From contig DLMI01000225.1 of assembly GCA_002478145.1 (NCBI GenBank), forward strand, positions 1 to 7,612: 7,612 nt of DNA. The letters are read 5' to 3'. Source of the DNA: Acidobacteria bacterium UBA7540. Lineage in GTDB: Bacteria; Acidobacteriota; Terriglobia; UBA7540. Positions 1-6,528 of the stretch are shown here, piece by piece. Position 1 is the stretch's first letter; each line of letters starts with the position of its first letter. The notes under the pieces were generated by a model, which saw nothing but the letters and a program-made list of their open reading frames with translations, was not told the DNA's origin and searched no databases. The translations under genes and the position numbers were made by a program.

Positions 1-174
1 GTTGAATAATCCGAATCGTGGTGGAATGCCAGCGGTTACCTGCCTCGCAGCGGCTTAGTACAAACGCCCTTCCACGCCCAAATCCGTTCACGCTGACGAA
101 CCCAGTTCCTCCAGTATTCCCAAACCAGGAACGGAGGTCCGGAAGGTCTCATAGTAGGCTGCACACGGGCCGGA
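1..174. other. Left edge, no gene assigned
   Basis: I see no recognisable gene here. A minus-strand reading frame crosses the stretch and ends at 36, with a possible ATG at 200. Its product is rich in Arg, Trp and Gly and matches no family I know, and it continues antisense into the integrase remnant, so I treat it as noise. A short plus-strand frame stops at about 56-58 and could be the tail of a gene outside the window, but it is too short to identify. With the repeat and remnant at 175-345 and the featureless 346-468, the whole of 1-468 lacks an intact gene. Confidence 0.4.
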
Positions 175-340
175 CCGCCTGAACCCCGATCAGCCTCCAT
201 TCCCCTAGATCCTAATAATTGAATCACATAACTGGACTGCGTGTGCCACAGGTGTGCCACGCGACATTGGCGGTGTTCATGGCCCGAAAGACCGCTAGAC
301 CATCGGCCGCGGCCCGTGCATTTGGCTGGAACGGGTTTAT
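175..340 (+). repeat. Direct repeat, copy A (integrase upstream region plus 5' end)
   Basis: This block is a diverged direct copy of 2913-3081. Both copies contain the identical 14-mer AATAATTGAATCAC (214-227 here, 2952-2965 in the other copy). The 14-mer is followed 65 or 67 bases later by an ATG opening with ATGGCCCG. Between them is a pair of GTGTGCCAC-like 9-mers starting 27 bases after the 14-mer in both copies. Upstream of the 14-mer a weaker match extends back to CCGYCTGA, at the same 39-base spacing. In the coding part, about 50 of 63 aligned positions match by my hand alignment. Similarity fades after about 340. It is best read as the left remnant of a related integrase element. Confidence 0.8.
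241..260 (+). repeat. Paired 9-mers, site A (GTGTGCCAC x2, 11-base period)
   Basis: Two perfect copies of GTGTGCCAC (241-249 and 252-260) are separated by AG, giving an 11-base period, close to one helical turn, so both would face the same side of the DNA. The same arrangement, less perfect, recurs at 2979-2998 and 4253-4272. Candidate binding site for the integrase (arm-type) or for an integrase regulator; the role is inferred. Confidence 0.65.
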
Positions 341-345
341 ACCCG
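279..345 (+). pseudogene. Tyrosine integrase 5' remnant (broken)
   Basis: This is the decayed beginning of a second tyrosine recombinase gene, homologous to the first ~20 codons of the intact integrase at 3019-4209. The ATG at 279 is followed by codons for M-A-R. One base is then missing relative to the intact copy (around 286-287), which shifts the frame. In the restored frame a TAG stop lies at 296-298, followed by residues T-I-G-R-G-P-C-I-W-L-E-R-V-Y, clearly related to I-I-G-R-A-P-R-T-W-L-V-R-V-Y of the intact protein. The Shine-Dalgarno is also degraded (GGCGGT instead of GGAGGT). No later integrase sequence (catalytic domain) is present before the convergent toxin gene, so most of the gene has been deleted. 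Not functional. Confidence 0.8.
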
Positions 346-468
346 GGGATCGTCGCCCACATCATCGCTGAGTCCCTCGGTTACCCTATATTCCAGAGAA
401 CGCGAACCCGGCCCTACGGCCCTTCGCTAACTTTTTCTCGCAATGTCCTCGCGTGGAATGACTGAAAC

Positions 469-1893
469 CTACTCCATGGAAACCAGATACCCGGTCCTTC
501 CCGGGCAGTCCCAATATCCGTCTTTGGCTTTATGCTTACGTAGGGTGGAGTCATTCTTTGAGTGACGGAATTTCTTGCTACAGAAGGGGCACTCGAAGAC
601 ATATGTCGAGCCATAGTGGCGCTTTTGGTACGAGGATCTTGTGCGGGGAGCGACCCCAGAGTAAGGCGCGCTCATCCGGATGGGTTGGGCGGCTTCCGGG
701 GCGACTATCGGACCATAGGGGGTAAACTCAATGCGGTAGCGCGGCTGGAAGGAAGTATTCGTGGGCCGCACGTCTGCCATCATAGCCGTGTTGAATGCCT
801 TGATATGGTCCGAGCCCTCCTCCCACCCGTAGAAGAGCAGATTTCCCGTTTGCGCTCTCCGCAGCGAATACGGCTCCACCCTTCGGTGCCTTCCGTTGTA
901 GGTGAACTCAAGGAGCAGTCTGTTAGCTCCCGCGAATCTGATCGTCTCGAGCGGCGCTCCTCCGCCCCAATACTGGATGCTGGGAGGGGCGACAATCGTC
1001 TCGCCCGCCGCGATGGGCGCTTGGCGAAGGCCCATCACGGGCATTACCGCCATCGGCACATCGATCCACCTGAGTAAATCTGGCAGCCGCCCGAGCAAAT
1101 CATCGAGCTTTGGAAGGGCGGGGAGTTGGTGGGCGAGCATGTTTTCCCACTCCGCCCGGAGTTCCGCGTCATTCTGGACGACCTCGAGGATGCGAGCGGT
1201 GGACGGGATTACAATTGCCTTTGCTGCGCATTTCCCGGCAAAGAGGTCCCGGACGTGCGAGAGGTCGAAGGCATCGGGTTTGTTTTCGAGCAGATAGACG
1301 ACATCGTAGAGATCGCGGGGGCGCGCGCGCTCGTAAAGGGCGCGAGTCTTCTCGGCAAGGAGTTCGGGAAGGGAATACGCCGTCACGGCCGCGCCCTCAG
1401 GTAAATAGTCCGGGTATGGATGAAAGATGGGGCGGTGTTCCGCAAGGGCGAGAACAGGTTCATGCTTCGTTATGTCGAAAAGGACTCTCGCGACTTCCGG
1501 CGTATCCAGCGGGCCGCGGTAGTAGATAACGCCTTCGAAAGTGGTTCTCCCTTGCTTGTCTAACCGCGAACGGATTCTGACGCGGTCGAGAGGAAAAGTG
1601 ATACCACTCATCTCGGAAGCCGACCGGGCAACCGATTGGAGGATTCCATGGAGCTCTTCTTCGGTGTAGGGGGCGTCCTGCAAAAGCGAAAAATCGAGAT
1701 CCTCCGAGAAGCGGTAAGTCTCCAGATAGCACTTCTTGATGCAGGTGCCACCCTTGAAGATCCAGCGGGTCCCGGCGATGGCATGCGCCCCCAATGCGGC
1801 GAGTAACCAGCCGAGGACATAGTCCTTTTCGACGATGCCGACGCGTAGCTGCCACTCCGCTGCGCGGTCGAGAATGTCCTGTTTCGCTATCAT
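469..1893 (-). CDS. abiEii: AbiEii-type nucleotidyltransferase toxin with WYL-like and zinc-finger C-terminal domains
   Basis: Toxin of a type IV AbiE toxin-antitoxin pair, 474 residues. The N-terminal half has the family's nucleotidyltransferase signatures: EKDYV at 22-26, KGGT at 47-50, SEDLD at 63-67 (metal-binding acidic pair), FDIT at 139-142, and a conserved EK (181-182) followed by RDLYD (193-197). Related toxins (MenT group) transfer nucleotides to tRNA 3' ends and stop translation; that activity here is inferred from family. Usual AbiEii proteins are about 300 residues; this one has ~180 more. Residues ~316-390 (VEPYSLRR, then GNLLFYGW, then PRYRIEF) look like a WYL domain. Residues 431-474 hold C435, C438, H454 and C463, a probable zinc site. 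The start overlaps the antitoxin stop as ATGA, implying translational coupling; a purine-rich AAAGAAG lies just upstream. Codon frame is intact throughout. Family assignment is strong, the WYL call moderate. Confidence 0.88.
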   Translation of the reverse strand: MIAKQDILDRAAEWQLRVGIVEKDYVLGWLLAALGAHAIAGTRWIFKGGTCIKKCYLETYRFSEDLDFSLLQDAPYTEEELHGILQSVARSASEMSGITFPLDRVRIRSRLDKQGRTTFEGVIYYRGPLDTPEVARVLFDITKHEPVLALAEHRPIFHPYPDYLPEGAAVTAYSLPELLAEKTRALYERARPRDLYDVVYLLENKPDAFDLSHVRDLFAGKCAAKAIVIPSTARILEVVQNDAELRAEWENMLAHQLPALPKLDDLLGRLPDLLRWIDVPMAVMPVMGLRQAPIAAGETIVAPPSIQYWGGGAPLETIRFAGANRLLLEFTYNGRHRRVEPYSLRRAQTGNLLFYGWEEGSDHIKAFNTAMMADVRPTNTSFQPRYRIEFTPYGPIVAPEAAQPIRMSAPYSGVAPRTRSSYQKRHYGSTYVFECPFCSKKFRHSKNDSTLRKHKAKDGYWDCPGRTGYLVSME

Positions 1894-2726
1894 GCTTCTT
1901 TGCTGATCGCAGCGTTAATCCACAGCCCCCATCGGCGAAGGAGCGTTCCTCGTCGCGATACTCTCGGGTCGAGCTTCACGATCCCCGCCGTCAGGTGATT
2001 CCGCGCCTCCTCTGCCAACGCCTTCTCCTCCGGCCACAATACCTCAGCGAGATACCCCAGGCGCTTCCACGTGGCGCCATTCGCGAATTCTCGCGCGACG
2101 TTTGCGAGCTTCCGGAAATCTCGCTCCGCGCTTCGCCCGTACTCCCGCATGATATCCGCGAGATGCCGGACTCCCCCGCAGAGTTCCGGGCGACGGAGTG
2201 CGTCGATGATAGTACGCTCCCGGTCAGAGATGGGCACACGCTCCCTCCCCCGCCATACGTTTATTGTCCCGGCGATCCGCGAGTGAGGGACCCTGAAAAG
2301 GCGGAACTCGTTCCCGAGAACATTGATTTTGGTCGTGCGGAAATTCTTCGCGGTCACGACAAGCGTTGACCGGAAGAGTTGCTCGGTAAGACCCCAGTGT
2401 TCCGCGGCGCTCCATCCGCCAATGTAACAGGGAGAAAACGCTTCACGGGCTAGAACCCAAGGGTCCTCCGAAATCGTCGGACGACCGGGCTGCGCCTCTA
2501 AGGGGAGGACGTAATAGAGGCCTCGACGTGCCCGAAGAAGCCATCCGCGGCGAGCAAGCGCACCGAGGCTCATCGCCGTCTTCCTCCGGGGGAGATCCAT
2601 GACCGCCCCGGCGTTCGAAACTGTAAGAATCCCTCCTCGGGCGGCTCTTGCGAGTTTTGCTAAAAGGTCTCTCGTTGAGATAAAGCGCCTCTCCTCCGGT
2701 TTTGGAGTTGAATTTTCGCGTGTCAT
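1890..2726 (-). CDS. abiEi: AbiEi-type antitoxin / transcriptional repressor
   Basis: Antitoxin partner of the downstream nucleotidyltransferase toxin, 278 residues from the ATG at 2726. An N-terminal winged helix-turn-helix spans roughly residues 14-75: an LLAKLARAARGGILT helix, then the MSLGALARRGWLLRARRGLYY pattern typical of AbiEi ('one rule, then L, G, L, R, G-x-Y'). The remainder, with GGWSAAEHWGLTEQ and ISDRERTIIDALRRPELCGG, matches the AbiEi C-terminal antitoxin domain. In the family, AbiEi binds inverted repeats in its own promoter and also blocks AbiEii. An in-frame ATG at 2756 would add ten residues, but it sits at or before the expected transcription start set by the TATAAT at 2759-2764, so I prefer 2726. 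No strong Shine-Dalgarno precedes it, and the message may be nearly leaderless or weakly translated. It forms an operon with the toxin through a 4-base overlap. Confidence 0.87.
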   Translation of the reverse strand: MTRENSTPKPEERRFISTRDLLAKLARAARGGILTVSNAGAVMDLPRRKTAMSLGALARRGWLLRARRGLYYVLPLEAQPGRPTISEDPWVLAREAFSPCYIGGWSAAEHWGLTEQLFRSTLVVTAKNFRTTKINVLGNEFRLFRVPHSRIAGTINVWRGRERVPISDRERTIIDALRRPELCGGVRHLADIMREYGRSAERDFRKLANVAREFANGATWKRLGYLAEVLWPEEKALAEEARNHLTAGIVKLDPRVSRRGTLLRRWGLWINAAISKEA

Positions 2727-2748
2727 AGTATCGCAAATCTTAATACTA
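2726..2748 (-). promoter_or_regulatory. Candidate AbiEi operator (inverted repeat)
   Basis: A perfect 6-bp inverted repeat, TAGTAT (2726-2731) and ATACTA (2743-2748), is separated by 11 bases and lies between the predicted transcription start and the antitoxin ATG, touching the start codon. The placement suits autorepression by AbiEi, which is known to bind inverted repeats at its promoter in other systems. The repeat itself is seen; the binding is inferred. Confidence 0.45.
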
Positions 2749-2758
2749 CTGCACACGA

Positions 2759-2788
2759 ATTATAGCGCACTCGGTGAAAGCCTGCAAA
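2759..2788 (-). promoter_or_regulatory. Predicted promoter of the first AbiE operon
   Basis: On the minus strand a perfect TATAAT -10 box lies at 2759-2764. A weak -35 candidate, TTTGCA (2783-2788, four of six matches), lies 18 bases upstream. Transcription would begin near 2752, about 26 bases before the chosen antitoxin start. No competing promoter of similar quality is visible in the short divergent region. Confidence 0.5.
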
Positions 2789-2978
2789 CCTAAGGAAGAC
2801 GATAACACCCCTGCGATCAGCAAGTTCTCCCATGGTCAGCCACGGTGCGGTGAGATATGGGGACGTGCTCCCCCAAGCTTTCTCGAAGAGTGTGAGTAAC
2901 CGCGCTCATAGGCCGTCTGACCATCGATCAAGCTTCCCGTCTTTAATTCTCAATAATTGAATCACTTAGCGCGGCACC

Positions 2979-2998
2979 GTGCGCCAAATGTGTGCCGT
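2979..2998 (+). repeat. Paired 9-mers, site B (11-base period)
   Basis: GTGCGCCAA (2979-2987), two bases, then GTGTGCCGT (2990-2998): the same spacing and position relative to the 14-mer as site A. It lies about 20 bases before the integrase start codon. Candidate integrase-binding or autoregulatory site. Confidence 0.55.
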
Positions 2999-3006
2999 GT
3001 ATCACC

Positions 3007-3012
3007 GGAGGT
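3007..3012 (+). promoter_or_regulatory. Ribosome binding site deciding the integrase start
   Basis: GGAGGT lies six bases before the ATG at 3019, a near-ideal Shine-Dalgarno. It favours 3019 over the upstream in-frame GTG at 2992, which lies inside the 9-mer repeat and has no such signal. Confidence 0.8.
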
Positions 3013-3018
3013 GCACTC

Positions 3019-4209
3019 ATGGCCCGCAAAGTTGGCCAGATCATCGGACGCGCCCCGCGCACTTGGCTGGTCCGGGTGTATGTGGGACGCGACGCCGAGA
3101 GCAAGAAACGGAAATACCTGAACAAAACAATCCATGGCGGGTTGCGCGACGCACAAACACACCTCAACCGAATGCTCAATGAGCGCGACTTGGGACGAAA
3201 CCTCGATTCTTCAAAGCAAACTCTTAATCTGTATCTCGACCGCTGGCTCGAAGTCTGCGCCAAACCCAGGCTGCGAGCCAAGAGCTTTCAGGATTACGAG
3301 GGCTTGCTCCGTCGATACGTTCGACCTCAACTGGGAATGAAACCCCTGGCCTCCGTCCAGGCGTTCGATATTCAGAGTCTGTATCGCGAGTTGTTGGATC
3401 GGGGGTTGTCGGCACGATCGATCCGCTATACACATGCCGTACTGAGATCTGCGCTCAAACAGGCGGTCCGCTGGAAGCTCTTGTTGGCAAACTCTGCGGA
3501 GTTGGTGGATCTGCCGAGGCACACAAGGCACCGCGTTGGAGTTCTCACGGTCGAGCAAGCCAGGGCATTTATCACGGCGATCAAAGAGCATCCCTACGAG
3601 GCGCTCTTCGCACTGGCGATGACGACCGGGATGAGGCCCAGTGAATACCTCGCGCTCACTTGGGCGGACGTGGATCTGGGTCGTGGTACAGTCAGCGTTT
3701 CGCGGACTCTCGAGTGGAGAAAGGGCGGATGGCAGTTTGCCGACACCAAGCGGTCGCGGAGCCGTCGTGTGATCAGGCTTCAGGCTTGGGTAATCGCCTT
3801 GCTCGAAAAGCACAGGCAGAGCGTTGACGGGCGAAACGATAATAACCCCACGCGCAATCTTGTCTTTGTTGCGAAGCGTGGCGGGCCGATTCGAGAGTCA
3901 AAGTTTGTGCGCCGTTACTTCAAGCCGCTGCTTAGGAAGGCCGGTTTGCCTAACATCCGCCTTTACGACTTGCGGCACCTGGCCGCTACATTGGCATTGG
4001 CCGCAGGCGTGTCGCCGAAGGTCATCAGCGAGCAACTTGGACATTCAAGCGTCGCCTTCACACTCGATGTCTATTCTCACGTGCTGCCGCACATGCAGGA
4101 TGCAGCCGCAGAAAAGGTGCAAGCATTGTTGGTCGACCCAACGACAACTGCGATGCCACGACAAGCGGCGGCGGACCGTACTCCGGTCACTGAGACTTCT
4201 AAGCAGTAG
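3019..4209 (+). CDS. Tyrosine-type site-specific recombinase (phage/island integrase)
   Basis: Integrase of 396 residues that would cut, rejoin and so insert or excise the mobile element. Residues ~1-60, beginning MARKVGQIIG, form the arm-type DNA-binding N-terminus, with the TWLVRVYVGRD and RKYLNKTIHG strands common in this group. Residues ~65-160 are the SAM-like core-binding domain, and ~170-370 the catalytic domain. The active site is complete: Arg206 (TGMRPSEYLAL), Lys244 (beta-hairpin DTKRSRS), Tyr316-x-x-Arg319 (YDLRH, the frequent Tyr variant of HxxR), His342 (LGHSS) and nucleophile Tyr352 (DVYSHV). Length is typical and there is no frameshift. It is transcribed away from the first AbiE operon and toward the second. 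A related but broken integrase start lies at 279-345, and 9-mer pairs lie on both sides of this gene. No excisionase is visible. Confidence 0.95.
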   Translation: MARKVGQIIGRAPRTWLVRVYVGRDAESKKRKYLNKTIHGGLRDAQTHLNRMLNERDLGRNLDSSKQTLNLYLDRWLEVCAKPRLRAKSFQDYEGLLRRYVRPQLGMKPLASVQAFDIQSLYRELLDRGLSARSIRYTHAVLRSALKQAVRWKLLLANSAELVDLPRHTRHRVGVLTVEQARAFITAIKEHPYEALFALAMTTGMRPSEYLALTWADVDLGRGTVSVSRTLEWRKGGWQFADTKRSRSRRVIRLQAWVIALLEKHRQSVDGRNDNNPTRNLVFVAKRGGPIRESKFVRRYFKPLLRKAGLPNIRLYDLRHLAATLALAAGVSPKVISEQLGHSSVAFTLDVYSHVLPHMQDAAAEKVQALLVDPTTTAMPRQAAADRTPVTETSKQ

Positions 4210-4252
4210 CACCCTTTCAAAACCCCAATAAAAGCTGATCTCCGCCGCACGT

Positions 4253-4272
4253 GTGTGCGACATATGTGCGCC
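4253..4272 (+). repeat. Paired 9-mers, site C, just after the integrase stop
   Basis: GTGTGCGAC (4253-4261), AT, then ATGTGCGCC (4264-4272) keeps the 11-base period of sites A and B. A CAATAA at 4226-4231 lies almost the same distance ahead (26 rather than 27 bases from AATAA to the first 9-mer), as in the other two copies. No gene start follows it; it lies between the convergent ends of integrase and toxin. That argues against a purely promoter-related role. It is more degenerate than site A, so chance similarity is possible. Confidence 0.4.
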
Positions 4273-4296
4273 TTTTAGGGCTGCAGGCGACCTTGC

Positions 4297-5244
4297 TCAG
4301 GTTGCGCTGGTGCCGTTTGCGGTCCCACTCGCGAACAGCACTGCTTCCAGTTGTGAAATCAACAGGGTTCGCTGCTTGGCTGAAAGGGTGTCGAGGTTGC
4401 GCTGCCTCCACCGAACTGCCGGGAGAGCGTGTGCGCCAGGGATATCGAGGAGCGGCCAATCCGGTTCGCCGCGCTCGAATGACAGGAGAAACCGCCGATG
4501 CACGTCCGGCATCTGTTGAACAATCGATGTGATCATCGCTTCCCTCGCGGTTATGAGTTCTTCGATCGAGACCGGAAGTGTAGTCATTCCGTCAAACCCA
4601 CGCTGAAATTCATCTGCGATCGGCTTGTGGACCGGTGCCAGAATCTCTGCCATCGGGCGGTTGTGGCTCAAAAGATAAACAACGAAGGCACAGCGCAAGT
4701 CGTGATTGATCCCCTCGTTGGCTAAAAGGTCACGCACATCGAAGAGATCACGCGGATGCTGCCGGTCGAGCGCCGCGACAATTTTCCCGGCATAGAGATC
4801 AGCAAACGAGACAACACGGATTTCTGCAAACCCGAAGGCATCTTCAACTGAAGGCGATACAGCCCGGAGTTCGGGCTCATAAACACAGCCCCGCAAGACC
4901 GGCGTGACTTCGATTTCCACCTGGGCGCCTTCGTGGCGGACGAGCAGTTTGATGATGGCTTTTTCGGGTTTCGTTCCGATGGCAGTGGTCTGAACGCCGC
5001 TAAACGCGTCGCGGATGCGCACGGCGATCCGATTCATCGCGGCATCAATGGCCGCAAGGGACTCCTCCCGCGATGATAATGGCAGATAGGTCAGGTCGAT
5101 ATCGACGGAAACGCGTGGCATGTCGCGGACGAAAAGATTGATCGCAGTTCCGCCTTTGAGCGCAAAGCACTCCTCCGCCGCAACAAGCGGAAGGATGCGG
5201 ATGAGGAGCGAGACTTGGCGTTGGTAGACCTCACTAACCGGCAT
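4297..5244 (-). CDS. abiEii: AbiEii-type nucleotidyltransferase toxin, second module
   Basis: Toxin of the second AbiE pair, 315 residues, the usual family length, without the extra C-terminal domains of the first toxin. Motifs: FALKGGT at 27-33, SVDIDL at 46-51 (the catalytic Asp pair D48 and D50), VEIEV at 109-113, then FADLYAGKI (147-155) with its conserved Lys154, and PRDLFDV (164-170). The predicted reaction is nucleotidyl transfer, probably onto tRNA, by analogy with studied AbiEii/MenT proteins. Start: the ATG at 5244 has AAGGA (5250-5254, minus strand) five bases upstream and overlaps the antitoxin end by 11 bases, so the two are translationally coupled. It is convergent with the integrase, 87 bases apart. 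Beyond the shared motifs, the sequence differs strongly from the first toxin, so this is an independent module rather than a recent duplication. Confidence 0.9.
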   Translation of the reverse strand: MPVSEVYQRQVSLLIRILPLVAAEECFALKGGTAINLFVRDMPRVSVDIDLTYLPLSSREESLAAIDAAMNRIAVRIRDAFSGVQTTAIGTKPEKAIIKLLVRHEGAQVEIEVTPVLRGCVYEPELRAVSPSVEDAFGFAEIRVVSFADLYAGKIVAALDRQHPRDLFDVRDLLANEGINHDLRCAFVVYLLSHNRPMAEILAPVHKPIADEFQRGFDGMTTLPVSIEELITAREAMITSIVQQMPDVHRRFLLSFERGEPDWPLLDIPGAHALPAVRWRQRNLDTLSAKQRTLLISQLEAVLFASGTANGTSAT

Positions 5245-6070
5245 CGAGATCCTTCGGCACGGTGATCTGAAAGACGGTGTTCAGTGCTCCTCCGCGCACG
5301 AGCAGCCGCTTTCCCTTACCGAGATCGATCGCCTCCTTGTTGAGGCGTCGCAACCACGCATGTTGGTGCCGGTCAGCAAAGAAGAAGAACAGGCGCTTCA
5401 CTTTGACACTGCGGCAATCGAGGAGGAGTTTCTCAAGGCGGCGCGGGCTCAGATTCGCAAGACCTTCGATCAGCTTGTCGACCTGATGGAAGCTTTCGCG
5501 ATTGGGCAATTCATCGAGGAGTTCCAGCACCGCTCGCTCGGGCGAGGAGAGGGTGAGCTTCCATGCCCATTGTCCCCACGCCTGGGTAACAAGATTGGCC
5601 GGTAGTGATTCGGTACTCGTCTGCGAGGTCGAAGCGGATCCGGGCTTGGAACTAGCCGGATCGGGGCTTTTGCGGAATAGCCGCTCGCTGTTGTGGTAGC
5701 GGAATTGTACTTCGAGGGCGAGCTTATCCACCCACGCCGGAGGACGTTTGGGTCCATACAGATGGACCTCCTTTGTCTCGTGCGCGAGGTAATGGGAGTA
5801 TCCCTGTAGTTCCAGGGCGGTGCGCCCTCCAACCACGAGGTTCTTGGCGAGGAGGGTTTGGAGCGAGATGACGACCTGCTGCCAATTCAGGGAACCCCTC
5901 GTCCGGCGGAACACTTGCCGGGTTGGTTGCTCCAGCCAACCAGCGGAAACGTACTGGCTACGTAGAGATGAGGAATAACCGTGCTTGCCGAGCCAAGCGG
6001 CATCCGTGACCAGCCCTTCTGGCAGCAGATGTTCCAGTTGGTTTAACTTGTTCTCAGTTCGCGCAGCCAT
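5234..6070 (-). CDS. abiEi: AbiEi-type antitoxin, second module
   Basis: Antitoxin partner of the toxin just downstream, 278 residues from the ATG at 6070; an in-frame TTG at 6079 would add three residues. Neither start has a clear Shine-Dalgarno. Residues ~8-56 (LLPEGLVTDAAWLGKHGYSS, then LRSQYVSAGWLEQ and VFRR) match the AbiEi_3 N-terminal winged-helix type. Residues ~60-130 contain VGGRTALELQGYSHYL, typical of that group. SPERAVLELLDELPN (175-189) begins the C-terminal antitoxin domain. A Ser/Thr/Pro-rich stretch (~135-158) looks like a flexible linker between the parts. Role by family: promoter autorepressor and toxin neutraliser. It is of a different AbiEi subgroup from the protein at 1890-2726. 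Confidence 0.85.
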   Translation of the reverse strand: MAARTENKLNQLEHLLPEGLVTDAAWLGKHGYSSSLRSQYVSAGWLEQPTRQVFRRTRGSLNWQQVVISLQTLLAKNLVVGGRTALELQGYSHYLAHETKEVHLYGPKRPPAWVDKLALEVQFRYHNSERLFRKSPDPASSKPGSASTSQTSTESLPANLVTQAWGQWAWKLTLSSPERAVLELLDELPNRESFHQVDKLIEGLANLSPRRLEKLLLDCRSVKVKRLFFFFADRHQHAWLRRLNKEAIDLGKGKRLLVRGGALNTVFQITVPKDLDAG

Positions 6071-6528
6071 GCTAAGCAACTTATCATTTTCTTAAACCTT
6101 CGTCCAGTTCGAAAGTCAGGCCAGAGGCTCAGCCAAACTTAGCGAATCGGCAAGGCTTCAAACCAGAGAGCCTGAACGAACAGGCAGGCCGTTCTCGAAA
6201 AAGAGAGCCCGTTCGGTGGTCAATCACTCTACTGGCTGGAATCTGTGCAGGAAATCAACGGCGCGTAGTGCATTAGAAATCGCCGGGAAGATGGTCTGCC
6301 TTCTCGCTCTGGAGGAATTCGAGCCTGTCCCTGCTAGAAACTCAATCGACTACAAGAAGCCGCTTATTCACCGGGGGTGTCAATGCGTCGAGGGGGCTGC
6401 GGAGCGAGCGCGGGCTCCAGACTTGATGGCGGCGCGAATTTGGGGAAAGTCCGGTTACTAGTGGATCGGAGTCTTCGCGGATGTCGCTCGACTCGAGGTC
6501 GGCAAACATCAAGTCCGAGAACAATTCT
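6071..6528. other. Intergenic region between second AbiE operon and transposase
   Basis: About 460 bases without a gene I can support. It must hold the promoter of the second AbiE operon (minus strand), but I see no box as clear as the TATAAT of the first operon. A 6-bp inverted repeat, GCTAAG (6071-6076) and CTTAGC (6138-6143), starts immediately upstream of the antitoxin ATG. It is too widely spaced for an ordinary operator but fits a looped or two-site arrangement at most. Open frames here (for example plus strand 6216-6461) have no recognisable content. The boundary of the transposase-bearing element must lie somewhere in the right part, but I could not identify an inverted-repeat end. 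Confidence 0.4.

Larger units (their letters stand above)
2913..3081 (+). repeat. Direct repeat, copy B (integrase upstream region plus 5' end)
   Basis: Full-length partner of copy A at 175-340. It has the same CCGYCTGA, then the identical AATAATTGAATCAC 39 bases later, then the paired 9-mers and the integrase start. AATAAT at 2952-2957 matches five of six bases of a -10 box and is conserved in both copies, so the block may contain the integrase promoter, but I found no convincing -35. The 9-mer pair would then lie in the leader and could act as an operator. Confidence 0.8.

Noticed and set aside
36..365. Minus-strand reading frame of 109 codons across the left edge.
   Set aside because: Its first half is antisense to the integrase remnant and repeat copy A, its composition is dominated by Arg, Trp and Gly, and no family is recognisable.
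2858..2872. GGGGA / TCCCC hairpin with a 5-base loop, considered as a terminator.
   Set aside because: The stem is only 5 bp, there is no run of T after it on either strand, and no gene ends nearby.
3211..3813. 200-codon minus-strand frame within the integrase.
   Set aside because: Antisense shadow of the integrase, which carries all catalytic residues in the plus frame.
4246..4257. Short palindromic stretch (CGCAC...GTGCG) after the integrase, considered as a bidirectional terminator between convergent genes.
   Set aside because: The stem is weak and no T-tract follows on either strand; the 9-mer pair explains the GTG/CAC content better.
6220..6235. A possible fourth copy of the integrase-upstream repeat: 12 of 16 bases match the AATCAC...ACTGG part of copy A (positions around 220-235).
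   Set aside because: The match is short, lacks the conserved AATAATT part, is not followed by the paired 9-mers at the right spacing, and no integrase sequence follows. Chance is the simpler explanation.
6216..6461. Small plus-strand frame of 81 codons in the intergenic region.
   Set aside because: There is no Shine-Dalgarno of note, no recognisable motif, and composition looks like random translation.
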